Assembly: GCA_040880025.1 (NCBI GenBank)
Contig: JBBDJD010000010.1
Coordinates: 186,001 to 250,000, forward strand
DNA from: RCIO01 sp040880025
GTDB taxonomy: Bacteria > Pseudomonadota > Alphaproteobacteria > Rhizobiales > Rhizobiaceae
Length of the DNA: 64,000 nucleotides
Reading direction: 5' to 3'
The notes beneath the pieces were generated by a model, which searched no databases, was not told the origin of the DNA, and worked only from the letters and a program-made list of their open reading frames with translations. Position numbers and translations under genes: made by a program. This document shows, piece after piece, positions 8,393 through 16,985 of this stretch (its first letter is position 1; each line of letters begins with the position of its first letter).

Positions 8393-9265
8393 ATGGCAAG
8401 CTCCGTGTCCCGCCCGCGCCGATCCGTTCTCTATGTGCCAGCCGACAACGAGCGCGCATTGGCCAAACTTGCTTCGCTTGATTGCGACTGTGTCATTCTG
8501 GACCTCGAGGATGCCGTGGCGCCCGAGGCCAAAGGTGAAGCGCGCGAGGCCATGCGCCGGTTTCTTGGCAACAACAGACCGCCGCATTGCGAAGTCGTGG
8601 TGCGGATCAACCCGCTTGCCAGCGAATGGGGCACGGAGGATTTGCTCGCCGCTCGCGCGGTGCGTCCAGACGCGATCCTGCTGACCAAGGTCGACGGGCC
8701 GCGCGACGTGCTCGACGCAAATGACGCACTCGACGAGACCGATGCGCCGGCGCGACTGGCGCTTTGGGCCATGATCGAAACGCCGAAGGCGCTGCTCAAT
8801 CTCGGCGCTATCGCCGAGTTGGGTATGAACCCGTCGGCCCGGTTGGCTTGTTTCGTTGCCGGAACCAACGATCTGATCAAGGAAACCGGCGTTCTCGCCA
8901 CGCCGGACCGCCGCTATCTGACCCACTGGCTGCTGCTGATGGTTGCGGCCGCGCGCGCCGGCGGTCTCGATATGCTCGACGGGGTGATGAACGATTTTCG
9001 CGACGTGAAGGGATTCGAGCGCGAATGTATCGAAGGCCGGAATATGGGCTTTGACGGCAAGACCCTCATCCATCCTGCCCAGATCGAGCTGGCAAACCTT
9101 GGCTTCGCGCCATCCGACGTTGAAATCGCCGACGCCGAATTGATCGTTGCAGCCTTCGCGCGGTCCGAGAACGCCGGCAAGGGCGTGATCCGGGTCGAGG
9201 GGCGGATGGTCGAACGTCTTCATCTGGCGCAGGCCGAGACGCTGCTGGCGAAAGCCGGCCGCTAG
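8393..9265 (+). CDS. HpcH/HpaI-CitE family CoA ester lyase
   Basis: The 290-residue protein opens with RSVLYVPADNERALAKLASLDCD and the metal-binding stretch VILDLEDAVAPEAK near residues 34-47. WAMIETPKALLNL and FVAGTNDLIKE supply the central barrel motifs. GFDGKTLIHPAQIE near the C-terminus is characteristic of the malyl-CoA/citramalyl-CoA lyase (CitE-like) branch. It would cleave or form a 3-hydroxyacyl-CoA ester in the cytosol, and the exact substrate is open. It is divergent from the FAD oxidoreductase with about 130 bases between the preferred starts. Confidence 0.9.
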   Translation: MASSVSRPRRSVLYVPADNERALAKLASLDCDCVILDLEDAVAPEAKGEAREAMRRFLGNNRPPHCEVVVRINPLASEWGTEDLLAARAVRPDAILLTKVDGPRDVLDANDALDETDAPARLALWAMIETPKALLNLGAIAELGMNPSARLACFVAGTNDLIKETGVLATPDRRYLTHWLLLMVAAARAGGLDMLDGVMNDFRDVKGFERECIEGRNMGFDGKTLIHPAQIELANLGFAPSDVEIADAELIVAAFARSENAGKGVIRVEGRMVERLHLAQAETLLAKAGR

Positions 9266-9324
9266 GAGCAGCGCATCGGCCACAGTTCTTGTTTCCCGTT
9301 CCTTTTGTTCGACTCCGCCCGGTT

Positions 9325-12300
9325 TCAGTGAAAATTGCGTCCTTTCGGTATGACCTTGTTCGCATGCAGGGACATTTCCTCCGCCTTATTGGCGGATTCG
9401 GCTTCAATCCGGATGAACTCATGGCCTCTGCGGGGCCGGCCTCGGGAATCCGGCCCGCCTCCGGTTACTTCATCCGCCCGCGCCCTGCTCGTAATCGTCT
9501 GGGCGCCTTCGCAGAGAACCCCAAGCCAGGATGAAATGTCCTCCATCCGGTCGGCCACGATGTGGATGACACCGGATTCGGATTGCAGGCGGCCGCCGAC
9601 ACGGATGAACCGCCCGCCCATGATGATCGGACGGAACCGCTCGAATTTCCGCTGCCAGACGATGATATTGGCGATGCCGCCTTCGTCCTCGAGCGTGAGA
9701 AAGATCGCATTGCCCTTGCCCGGCCGCTGGCGCACCAGCACCAGCCCGGCGACCGAAACGCGGCGTCCGTCCGGTATGGTCGGCAGCGACGCGTTCGGCG
9801 TGATGCCGGCGCGATCGAGCCGCTGCCTGAGAAACGAGACGGGATGCGCCTTGAGCGACAGGCCGAGCGACCGGTAGTCGTGGATCACGTGCTCGCCGGG
9901 CGGCATGAGCGGAAGCTGCATCGCCGGCTCGTGATCGCGCAAGGCAAGAGCCGGACGCTCGAACAGCGGCAGGCGTTCGGCCGCACCCGCCTTGTCGAGC
10001 GCTCGAACCTGCCAGAGCGCCGCCCGCCGGTCGAGCCCGATCGAGCGGAATGCGTCCGCCTCAGCAAGCTTTTCCATCTGTCCGAGGTCGAGCCCGCAGC
10101 GCAGCCAGACATCGCGAACGGAGCGGTAGCCGCCGCCGCGCGTATCCGCGAGCCCGGTCATGTCTTCTTTCGACAGCCCCTTCACCTGCCGGAAGCCGAG
10201 ACGGACCGCATGTTTGCTTCTGATCGTTTCGCGCATTCCGGCATGGCGGCCGGCGATCTTCGCCGGCTCGAAACCGGCCGGCTCCAGCGTGCAGTCCCAC
10301 TTCGAATGGTTCACGTCCACCGGCCTGATCTCGACGCCATGCTCGGCCGCGTCGCGCACCAGCTGCGCCGGGGCGTAGAAACCCATCGGCTGCGAATTGA
10401 GGATCGCGGCGCAAAAGACGTCAGGATAGAAGGTCTTGAACCAGCAGGAGGCGTAGACCAGCAGCGCGAAGGACGCAGCGTGGCTTTCGGGAAAGCCATA
10501 ATCGCCGAAGCCTTCGATCTGCCTGAAACAGCGCTCGGCGAATTCCTTTTCATAACCCCTGCCGACCATCCCGTTGATGAGCTTTCCCCGGTAATTTTCG
10601 ATGGTTCCGTTGCGCCGGAACGTAGCCATGGCGCGGCGCAACTGATCGGCCTCGCTCGGTGAGAACCCGCCGGCGTCGATGGCGATCTTCATCGCCTGTT
10701 CCTGGAACAGCGGCACACCCAGCGTCCGCTTCAGGATTTTCTCCATTTCCGGGCTCGGATAGCTCACCGGCTCCTTCTTCTCGCGGCGGCGCAGATAGGG
10801 ATGCACCATGTCGCCCTGGATCGGGCCGGGCCGCACGATCGCAACCTCGATGACGAGATCGTAGAATTTCCGCGGCTTGAGCCGCGGCAGCATCGACATC
10901 TGAGCGCGCGACTCGATCTGGAATACGCCGAGCGTGTCGGCCCGGCAGATCATGTCGTAAACACGGGCATCCTCCTTGGGGATTGTGGCCAGCGTCAGCT
11001 TTTCCGGCCAGTGATGCTTGTAGTGGGCATCCAGAAGGTCGAAGCAGCGCCGCAGGCAAGACAGCATGCCGAGCGCCAGCACATCCACCTTGATCAGTCC
11101 GACGGCATCGAGATCGTCCTTGTCCCATTCGACCATTTTGCGTTTATCCATCGCCGTCTTGACGATGGGCACGATTTCGTCGAGCCGGTCCTTGGTGATG
11201 ACGAAACCGCCGACATGCTGGGATAGGTGCCGGGGGAAGCCGAGTATTTCGTTGGCGCGGTCCATGACCAGTTTCGTCGTGGGATCGCCTTTGACAAGAC
11301 CGCCGGCCTTGGCCTCCCTGTCGCCGAGTTCGGATGACGACCAGCCCCAGATCGACCCGGAAAGGGCGGACTGGACATCGTCCGACAGGCCCATGGCCTT
11401 GGCCACTTCCCGCATCGCCGAACGGCCGCGATAGGTGACGACCGAAGCGGCGAGCGCGGTGCGCGTTTCGCTGTATTTGTCGTAGATATAGGCAATGACG
11501 TCGTCACGCCTCTCATGTTCGAAATCGACGTCGATATCGGGCGGCTCGTCCCGTTCGGTGGAAACGAACCGCTCGAAGAGAAGATCGGTGAGAGTGGGAT
11601 CGACCTCGGTGATGCCGAGACAGAAGCAGATGACGGAATTGGCCGCCGAGCCACGCCCCTGGCACAGGATGCCCTTTTCGCGGCGCGCAAACTGGACAAT
11701 GTCCCGCACGGTGAGGAAGTAGCGCGCGTAATTCTTCTCCGCGACGATCTCCAGTTCGTGCCGGATCTTGTCCGAAAGCCCCTCGGGCAGGCCTTGCGGA
11801 TAGCGGTTGTGCGCGCCTTCCCATGTCAGCTGCTTCAGTTCGGTCTGCGGATCGATGCCGGGGGTGGAGGTTTCTTCCGGATAGTTGTGGCTGAGTTCGG
11901 TCAGCGAAAAACCGAGCGTGCTCGCGAAGCGCCCTGTCTCGGCAATCGCTTCAGGAAAATTCCGGAACAGCCGCGCCATCTCCGCCGGGGGTTTGAGATG
12001 GCGTTCCGCATTTTTGGCCAATGCGAGGCCTGCTTTCGCGACGGTCGTGTTGAGGCGGATCGCGGTCAGCACATCCTGAAGCGGTCGGCGATCGGATGTA
12101 TGGTAGAGCACATCGTTGATGGCCAGCAGCGGCACGCCGGCTTCTCTCCCCATGCTTGCCGCCTGCTCGATCCGGAAACGGTCATTGCCGCCATAATCCG
12201 GCGAGACGGCAAGCCATGCCGACTTGCCGAAACGGTCATGCAGAAGGCGCATGAATTCCAGCTCGCGGGCGACGTCTCCCGTCAGCCGCGGGATAGCCGC

Positions 12301-12714
12301 AAGCGATATGCGCCCACCCCACTCCAGAAGGTCGTCGCGATAAACGAGCGGCGCGCCCTTCTCGCTTTCCGCGCGCATATTGGCCTGCGTCAGCAAGCGG
12401 CACAGATGTCCCCAGCCCGTCCGGTCCTGCGGATAGGCGAGCACATCCGGCGTGCCGTCGGCAAACACGAGGCGGCATCCGGGATGGTAGGGAATCCGGG
12501 TGGGCTCGGCCGTTTCCGACAGCTTGATGTTTCTCGACTGACTCCAGGCCCGCACCACGCCGGCCACCGTATTGCGGTCGGCGAGACCGGCGGCGCAATG
12601 GCCCATGAGCATGGCCGCGACGACCAGCTCCTCCGGCTTTGAGGCGCCGCGCAGGAAGGAGAAGTTCGACTGCACGGCGAACTCGGCATAGGGAATGTCG
12701 GCGCGGGCGTTCAC
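9325..12714 (-). CDS. dnaE2: Error-prone DNA polymerase III alpha subunit
   Basis: The 1129-residue protein is a C-family polymerase that extends DNA past lesions with ImuA and ImuB. It has an N-terminal PHP domain (YAEFAVQSNFSFLRGAS), the polymerase catalytic region around residue 395 (DIDVDFEHERRDD) and the OB-fold near the C-terminus (VAGLVLVRQRPGKGNAIFLT). It is shorter than replicative DnaE, as usual for DnaE2. The GTG start overlaps the imuB stop in a GTGA arrangement, so translation is probably coupled. As part of the imuA-imuB-dnaE2 unit it should be SOS-induced. Confidence 0.97.
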   Translation of the reverse strand: MNARADIPYAEFAVQSNFSFLRGASKPEELVVAAMLMGHCAAGLADRNTVAGVVRAWSQSRNIKLSETAEPTRIPYHPGCRLVFADGTPDVLAYPQDRTGWGHLCRLLTQANMRAESEKGAPLVYRDDLLEWGGRISLAAIPRLTGDVARELEFMRLLHDRFGKSAWLAVSPDYGGNDRFRIEQAASMGREAGVPLLAINDVLYHTSDRRPLQDVLTAIRLNTTVAKAGLALAKNAERHLKPPAEMARLFRNFPEAIAETGRFASTLGFSLTELSHNYPEETSTPGIDPQTELKQLTWEGAHNRYPQGLPEGLSDKIRHELEIVAEKNYARYFLTVRDIVQFARREKGILCQGRGSAANSVICFCLGITEVDPTLTDLLFERFVSTERDEPPDIDVDFEHERRDDVIAYIYDKYSETRTALAASVVTYRGRSAMREVAKAMGLSDDVQSALSGSIWGWSSSELGDREAKAGGLVKGDPTTKLVMDRANEILGFPRHLSQHVGGFVITKDRLDEIVPIVKTAMDKRKMVEWDKDDLDAVGLIKVDVLALGMLSCLRRCFDLLDAHYKHHWPEKLTLATIPKEDARVYDMICRADTLGVFQIESRAQMSMLPRLKPRKFYDLVIEVAIVRPGPIQGDMVHPYLRRREKKEPVSYPSPEMEKILKRTLGVPLFQEQAMKIAIDAGGFSPSEADQLRRAMATFRRNGTIENYRGKLINGMVGRGYEKEFAERCFRQIEGFGDYGFPESHAASFALLVYASCWFKTFYPDVFCAAILNSQPMGFYAPAQLVRDAAEHGVEIRPVDVNHSKWDCTLEPAGFEPAKIAGRHAGMRETIRSKHAVRLGFRQVKGLSKEDMTGLADTRGGGYRSVRDVWLRCGLDLGQMEKLAEADAFRSIGLDRRAALWQVRALDKAGAAERLPLFERPALALRDHEPAMQLPLMPPGEHVIHDYRSLGLSLKAHPVSFLRQRLDRAGITPNASLPTIPDGRRVSVAGLVLVRQRPGKGNAIFLTLEDEGGIANIIVWQRKFERFRPIIMGGRFIRVGGRLQSESGVIHIVADRMEDISSWLGVLCEGAQTITSRARADEVTGGGPDSRGRPRRGHEFIRIEAESANKAEEMSLHANKVIPKGRNFH

Positions 12715-14300
12715 GCGAACATTCCCTGCATGAACCAGCGCGGCGCTTCCGCCTCGCCGTAAAAGCCCTGGCGATAAAGCCAGTAGCGGCGGCCGGCATC
12801 ATCCTCGACGCGGAAATAGTCGCGCGTTCGCGTCTCTGCGTCGGTGAGCCACCATTCCGGCGCGATCCGCTCCGGCCCTTCGGCCCGAACGACCCGATAG
12901 GAGGCGCGCCGCCAGCGGAAGCGGGCCGGCGGACCTTCAGGTATCTCCGCGGTAACCTCGACAAGTTCGGGGCGCGCAAAAAGCCTGATCGGCCGGTCCG
13001 CATGACCGGCCATTTCATCCGGCGCCGGTTTTCCGGCACTTGCCCTTGCGGGCCGCTTCGTTTCCGTCATGGCGGCGGGCGCGTTGCGGACCGCCCGCTC
13101 CGGAATATGGCTCTCCACCATGACAGGCTGCAGCAGTGCCTGTTCTCCCAGCCGCGCGCGAACCCTGTCGGCGAAAAAGGCCATGTCTTCGCCGCTGTCC
13201 GGCGCGCCGGCGACGAGATCGGCCTGGGCATCCTCGAAGCGAGAGGCGGACAAAACGCCCAGCCGGACAAGATCGAAACCGAAACCGGCATCGATCCGTT
13301 GCCCGAGCGTTTCCAGTCTTTCATTGAAGAGCCTGCCGATAGGACCGGGTTCGCGCATCGGCCGCGACGTTCCAACGGCAATGCGGCTGACCGCGCCGTC
13401 GACCCTGAACAGCGCCAGCTGCAGTTTCCGCGCGCCTTCGCCGCGGCGCTCCAGATCGGCCTTCAGCGTTCCGGCAAGCATGAGGACGATTCGCTCGATA
13501 TCCTCAAGCCGCAGCAGCGGTTCGGCGAAATGCCGCTCGGCCGAAAGCAGCGCCACCGGCAGGCGCGGCGAAATGGCCTCCTCGACCATGCCGCGTGCCT
13601 GGTCGAGCCGCAGAATGAGAGTTTTGCCAAAACGGCGGGCGAGCGGCGCGCGCGGCGCATGCATGATCGCGCCGACCGCGCGCAGGCCGACACTTTCCAG
13701 CCCGGTGCGCACTGCCGGATCGAGGCGAAGCGCCGAAAGCGCCAGGGGCGCAAGCGCTTCCCCCTCCCCGCCGAAGTCGACCGGCCGCAGACAAAACCGC
13801 GCCGCGGCCCAGGCCATGCCGGGTGTCGAGGCGAGACCGGGACGGGCATCGAAACCCTGCTCGGAAAGCCGCCGCACGAGTTCCTCGATCATCGTCTCCT
13901 CGCCGCCAAACAGATGCGCGCAACCGGTGATGTCGAGAAACAGCCCGTCCTCGCCATCGATGGCGACCAGCGGCGTATAGCGGTCGCACCAGTCGGCCAA
14001 ACCCTCCAGCAGCCGCAGATCGGCGGCGGCGTCCGCTTCCACCACATCGACATCGGGATGCATGGCGCGCGCGTCGGCAAGCCCCATGCCGCGCTTGAGA
14101 CGAAGCGCTTCGGCCCGCTCGTCAAGCGCGCAAATTCGCTGTGTGTTGTTCTCGTGCCGGCTGATGATCAGCGGCGCGTCCCGGACCCGTTTCAAACGCC
14201 ACGACCGTCCGAGACGCTGGCGCCAGATCCGTTCCGTGCCGAGATAGGGGAACCAGACGGCGAGAATGCGCTTCCTGTCGTTCCTGAAAAGCGAGGTCAT
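12711..14300 (-). CDS. imuB: ImuB, Y-family polymerase-like mutasome protein
   Basis: From the ATG at 14300 the protein has 529 residues. RKRILAVWFPYLGTERIWR opens a DinB-like fold, and ALDERAEALRLKRGMGLADAR and FLDITGCAHLFGGEETMI correspond to the palm and fingers. Catalytic acidic residues of active Y-family polymerases are expected to be lost in ImuB, which works as a clamp-binding adaptor for DnaE2. The extended C-terminus is the protein-interaction region. The start lies inside the end of imuA (179-base overlap in a different frame), and the stop overlaps dnaE2. The open frame runs upstream to 14513, but those residues are antisense-like filler. Confidence 0.93.
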   Translation of the reverse strand: MTSLFRNDRKRILAVWFPYLGTERIWRQRLGRSWRLKRVRDAPLIISRHENNTQRICALDERAEALRLKRGMGLADARAMHPDVDVVEADAAADLRLLEGLADWCDRYTPLVAIDGEDGLFLDITGCAHLFGGEETMIEELVRRLSEQGFDARPGLASTPGMAWAAARFCLRPVDFGGEGEALAPLALSALRLDPAVRTGLESVGLRAVGAIMHAPRAPLARRFGKTLILRLDQARGMVEEAISPRLPVALLSAERHFAEPLLRLEDIERIVLMLAGTLKADLERRGEGARKLQLALFRVDGAVSRIAVGTSRPMREPGPIGRLFNERLETLGQRIDAGFGFDLVRLGVLSASRFEDAQADLVAGAPDSGEDMAFFADRVRARLGEQALLQPVMVESHIPERAVRNAPAAMTETKRPARASAGKPAPDEMAGHADRPIRLFARPELVEVTAEIPEGPPARFRWRRASYRVVRAEGPERIAPEWWLTDAETRTRDYFRVEDDAGRRYWLYRQGFYGEAEAPRWFMQGMFA

Positions 14301-15084
14301 GAGGGTTCCACTCCAGTAGGAATCGGCCGGGAAGGCTCTTGCGGCTCTTGCTGAGCGATACGGAAAAGACGGGATTGCCGAGCGATCCTTCCAGCGGCCC
14401 GGCCAGCGTTTCCCGTTGGGCCGCCGGGGCAGGCGCGACCACGAGCCGGACGGGTGCGGCCGTCGGTTCGCAAACCGCCGCCTGGCGCAGCAGAAAAACC
14501 GGTTGCCCGGCATCGGCGGCGCGCCGGTGGAGCCGTCGCGTCGCCGTCAGGTCCAGCTTTTCGGGATTCCCGCGCAGTTCGAGCACGATGGCGGAAAGGG
14601 TATCCTGCCGCGCGGCCTCTTCGGCGATCCACAGCGCGTCGGCAAGCTTGGGCGCATCGGCGAAAACAAGCTCGTCCGGCTGAAAACCGAAGGTTTGCGC
14701 CAGGCCGCTTGCATAAGGCAGACCCGCCTCGTGAAAGATTCCAGCCGTCCCGATCCACAAGAGAAAGCGCTTTTGTGCCCGCGCTTTCATGGCAAGCGCC
14801 GCAAGCGCCAGCGCGAAACCGGACGAGGCCCCGGCATCACGGGTCTGCGCAGCGTGTATTTCGCTCAATGCGCCCCTTAGAATGCCGCCGCCAAGCGCGG
14901 CATCGAGGGCCTCGACGCCGGTCGCAAGCAGTACATCATTCCGAAATGCCGCCGTGCCGTGCCGTAGAACGGTGATATCCGCGCCCGACCGCGGCTCCAG
15001 CCTTTCGGCGAGCCGGCCTTCTATCCTCGCAATGTCCCGGCGCAGGGCGCAAATCGTCTCCCGCGCCACGGCTTGAGCGGCCAT
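14122..15084 (-). CDS. imuA: ImuA, RecA/SulA-like mutasome protein
   Basis: The ATG at 15084 gives 320 residues (MAAQAVARETICALRRDIAR). The RecA-like core includes LLATGVEALDAALGGGILRGALSEIHA and QKRFLLWIG. The conserved end of ImuA, RFLLEWNPHDLAFQE, is reached around residue 263. About 55 further residues, rich in Arg and lacking family character, are encoded in the region shared with imuB. ImuA interacts with RecA and ImuB in SOS mutagenesis. First gene of the cassette, directly behind a LexA box. Confidence 0.9.
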   Translation of the reverse strand: MAAQAVARETICALRRDIARIEGRLAERLEPRSGADITVLRHGTAAFRNDVLLATGVEALDAALGGGILRGALSEIHAAQTRDAGASSGFALALAALAMKARAQKRFLLWIGTAGIFHEAGLPYASGLAQTFGFQPDELVFADAPKLADALWIAEEAARQDTLSAIVLELRGNPEKLDLTATRRLHRRAADAGQPVFLLRQAAVCEPTAAPVRLVVAPAPAAQRETLAGPLEGSLGNPVFSVSLSKSRKSLPGRFLLEWNPHDLAFQERQEAHSRRLVPLSRHGTDLAPASRTVVAFETGPGRAADHQPAREQHTANLRA

Positions 15085-15109
15085 GACGGTAATCCCGATA
15101 GCTCGGTGT

Positions 15110-15124
15110 GTTCCTGTTATGTTC
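15110..15124. promoter_or_regulatory. LexA (SOS) box
   Basis: A perfect direct repeat GTTC-N7-GTTC, the alphaproteobacterial LexA operator, lies 26 bases upstream of the imuA start codon. It also lies about 157 bases upstream of the divergent metallopeptidase gene. Position and match point to LexA repression of imuA-imuB-dnaE2, as known in Caulobacter and rhizobia. Confidence 0.85.
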
Positions 15125-15280
15125 TTATGGATTCCAGAGGACCGGGCGAGAGTCAAGCAGGACAGCCGAGAATTTATTCCTTTCCGTTCCCGCCGCCCGG
15201 TAAACCACCGGCCCCGAAATGCCGCCGCTCCCCTCGAAACCCGGCCGACAACCCGCTATATGGCGCTGGAAGGATCAGAC

Positions 15281-15703
15281 ATGGCACGCATTTATCAAAC
15301 ACGCGCTTGGCACGACCAGTTGTCGCCGACGCTGGACGAGATGGAGCTGATGGCGCTCGAGGCCTACGCCAATCTGCCGGAAACTTTCCGTCAGCTCACC
15401 GGCGAGATCGTCATCCAGATCGCCGAGTTCCCGAGTGAGGAAATCATGGACGATCTGGCGCTTGAGACGCCGTTCGACCTGCTTGGCCTGTTCGAGGGGC
15501 GCGGCATCGCCGAGCGCTGGAACCCGCAGACCGGCGAGGGCCCGAACCGGGTCACCCTCTACCGCCGCGCCGTTCTCGACTACTGGGCCGAGAACGATGA
15601 AACGCTGGGCGATATCATCACCCATGTGCTGATCCACGAGGTCGGCCACCATTTCGGCCTTTCCGACGACGACATGACCAATATCGAAGCCAACGCGGAT
15701 TAG
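15281..15703 (+). CDS. Minimal zincin metallopeptidase-like protein
   Basis: The ATG at 15281 is preceded by GGAAGG and gives 140 residues. The C-terminal motif HEVGHHFGLSDDDM fits the HExxHxxGxxD zinc site of small zincin-type metallopeptidases common in actinobacteria and alphaproteobacteria. The N-terminal half (DEMELMALEAYANLPETFR) is also family-typical. Proteolytic activity has not been broadly shown for this family. The gene is divergent from imuA. Frames reading in from 15083 are not supported. Confidence 0.85.
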   Translation: MARIYQTRAWHDQLSPTLDEMELMALEAYANLPETFRQLTGEIVIQIAEFPSEEIMDDLALETPFDLLGLFEGRGIAERWNPQTGEGPNRVTLYRRAVLDYWAENDETLGDIITHVLIHEVGHHFGLSDDDMTNIEANAD

Positions 15704-15706
15704 GGA

Positions 15707-15913
15707 CTATTGTTCGCCCAGCTTCATCTCCGGATCGTATTCCTTGCCGGGAACCTCTTTCACCACCGCCTGGCCGCAGCACATCGTCTTGGTGACGGCG
15801 TCATAGCCATAGGTCGGCGAACCGTACAGCGACCAGCCGCGGTTCAGCGCCGCCGTCACCTTGTGGCAGAAGCCGGCATCGTCGGGGCCGGTAAGAAAAC
15901 GGTAGAGATGCAC
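15707..15913 (-). CDS. DUF1737 domain-containing small protein
   Basis: A 68-residue protein from a GTG at 15913, which sits 9 bases after a GGAG. A TTG at 15919 is the alternative. The sequence HLYRFLTGPDDAGFCHKVTAALNRGW and the phrase LYGSPTYGYD match the DUF1737 family. In many bacteria this family is a short stand-alone protein of unknown function. The two central cysteines (CCGQ) are notable for such a small protein. It converges on the metallopeptidase gene, three bases away. Confidence 0.8.
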   Translation of the reverse strand: MHLYRFLTGPDDAGFCHKVTAALNRGWSLYGSPTYGYDAVTKTMCCGQAVVKEVPGKEYDPEMKLGEQ

Positions 15914-16031
15914 GGGCAAAGGCTCCCCAGGTCAGTGGCGCATCATATGCACTAGCGCCGCGCAATCCCGCGGAAAAGCGAATTCGCCGCATAAATGAGC
16001 AACGCCAGCGCAATTAGCTCGGCGGATGTGG

Positions 16032-16229
16032 TCAGTCATCCTCGATAACGCGCGCCTCGGACGGCAGCATGATCGGAATGCCGTCGCGCACCGGATATGC
16101 GAGCCGGGCCGCCTTCGAGATCAGCTCGCTCTTGTCCGCATCCCATTTCAGCGTACCTTTGGTCAGCGGACAGGCGAGCAGTTCCAGGAGTTTGGGATCG
16201 ATATCGGATTTGCGGGTAGCGCCACTCAT
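16032..16229 (-). CDS. Trm112-family zinc-binding-like protein
   Basis: The 65-residue protein reads DPKLLELLACPLTKGTLKW and then ARLAYPVRDGIPIMLPSEAR, the full YcaR/Trm112 pattern. Trm112 in eukaryotes activates methyltransferases. The bacterial role is less clear. Only one cysteine remains (CPLT), so zinc binding is probably lost, as in many proteobacterial members. Its start overlaps the stop of the upstream Lon-domain gene by 4 bases (ATGA), showing translational coupling. Confidence 0.92.
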   Translation of the reverse strand: MSGATRKSDIDPKLLELLACPLTKGTLKWDADKSELISKAARLAYPVRDGIPIMLPSEARVIEDD

Positions 16230-16897
16230 TGCAGCCTCGAGCTCGGTTCGTCACTGTTGCGCGCGATCGCCATTTCGGTGATCGCGATCAGCGTTTCGGC
16301 GCGCGCCTTGAAATCGGGCGCCTCGAGCAGCGCCTGTTTCTCCGCCGGACCGTAGGGCGCCATCATGGAAAGCGCATTGACCAGCGTCGCGTTTTCGGCC
16401 CGGCTGACGCTCTCCCAGTCTGCTTCCAGATCGTTGGCGTCAAGATAAGCCTTGAAGGCTTTGAGGAGACCGGCGCGGTCGACCTCCGCGGCGCCGGCTT
16501 CCGCGTCGAGGTCGGTCAGAAAAGGCAGAATGCGGCACTGGCGGTAGGGCGTTTTCGCGGCCAGTTCCTTTTCAACGCGGAACCGGCAGATGCCCTGCAG
16601 CGATATGAGATAGCGCCCGTCGCCGCTTTCGCTGAAGGAGGTGATGCGGCCCAGACAGCCGACTTCGCAGAGCTCGGGCTCTCCGTCGGTGCGGGCGCTC
16701 CCGTCGAGGCGTGGCTGCACCATGCCGATCAGGCGCTTTTCGCCGATCGTGTCATCGACCATGGCGAGATAGCGCGGCTCGAAAACATTGAGCGGCATCC
16801 GGCCGGACGGCAACAGCAGCGCCGCGGCAAGCGGAAACACCGGAACCGTTGCCGGCAAATCGCTCTGTTTCAGATATCGGGCGTTACCCGCGCGCAC
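16226..16897 (-). CDS. LON substrate-binding (N-terminal) domain protein
   Basis: A GTG at 16897 with GGAG seven bases upstream gives 223 residues beginning (M)RAGNARYLKQSDLPATVPVFPL. PVFPLAAALLLPSGRMPLNVFEPRY is the opening of the Lon substrate-binding domain, followed by LIGMVQPRL and CEVGCLGRI. There is no ATPase or protease domain, so this is the free-standing type, of unknown client specificity. It follows the thioredoxin gene on the same strand and is coupled to the Trm112 gene. Longer starts up to 17089 would overlap the thioredoxin gene. Confidence 0.9.
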   Translation of the reverse strand: MRAGNARYLKQSDLPATVPVFPLAAALLLPSGRMPLNVFEPRYLAMVDDTIGEKRLIGMVQPRLDGSARTDGEPELCEVGCLGRITSFSESGDGRYLISLQGICRFRVEKELAAKTPYRQCRILPFLTDLDAEAGAAEVDRAGLLKAFKAYLDANDLEADWESVSRAENATLVNALSMMAPYGPAEKQALLEAPDFKARAETLIAITEMAIARNSDEPSSRLQ

Positions 16898-16985
16898 CAA
16901 GCGTCTCCATCCGCCGCTTTTGTTCCTCGCCCATACTATCTGGCGCGCGCCGCGGCGAGCGCAATACCGGATGCGCCGACACGGC

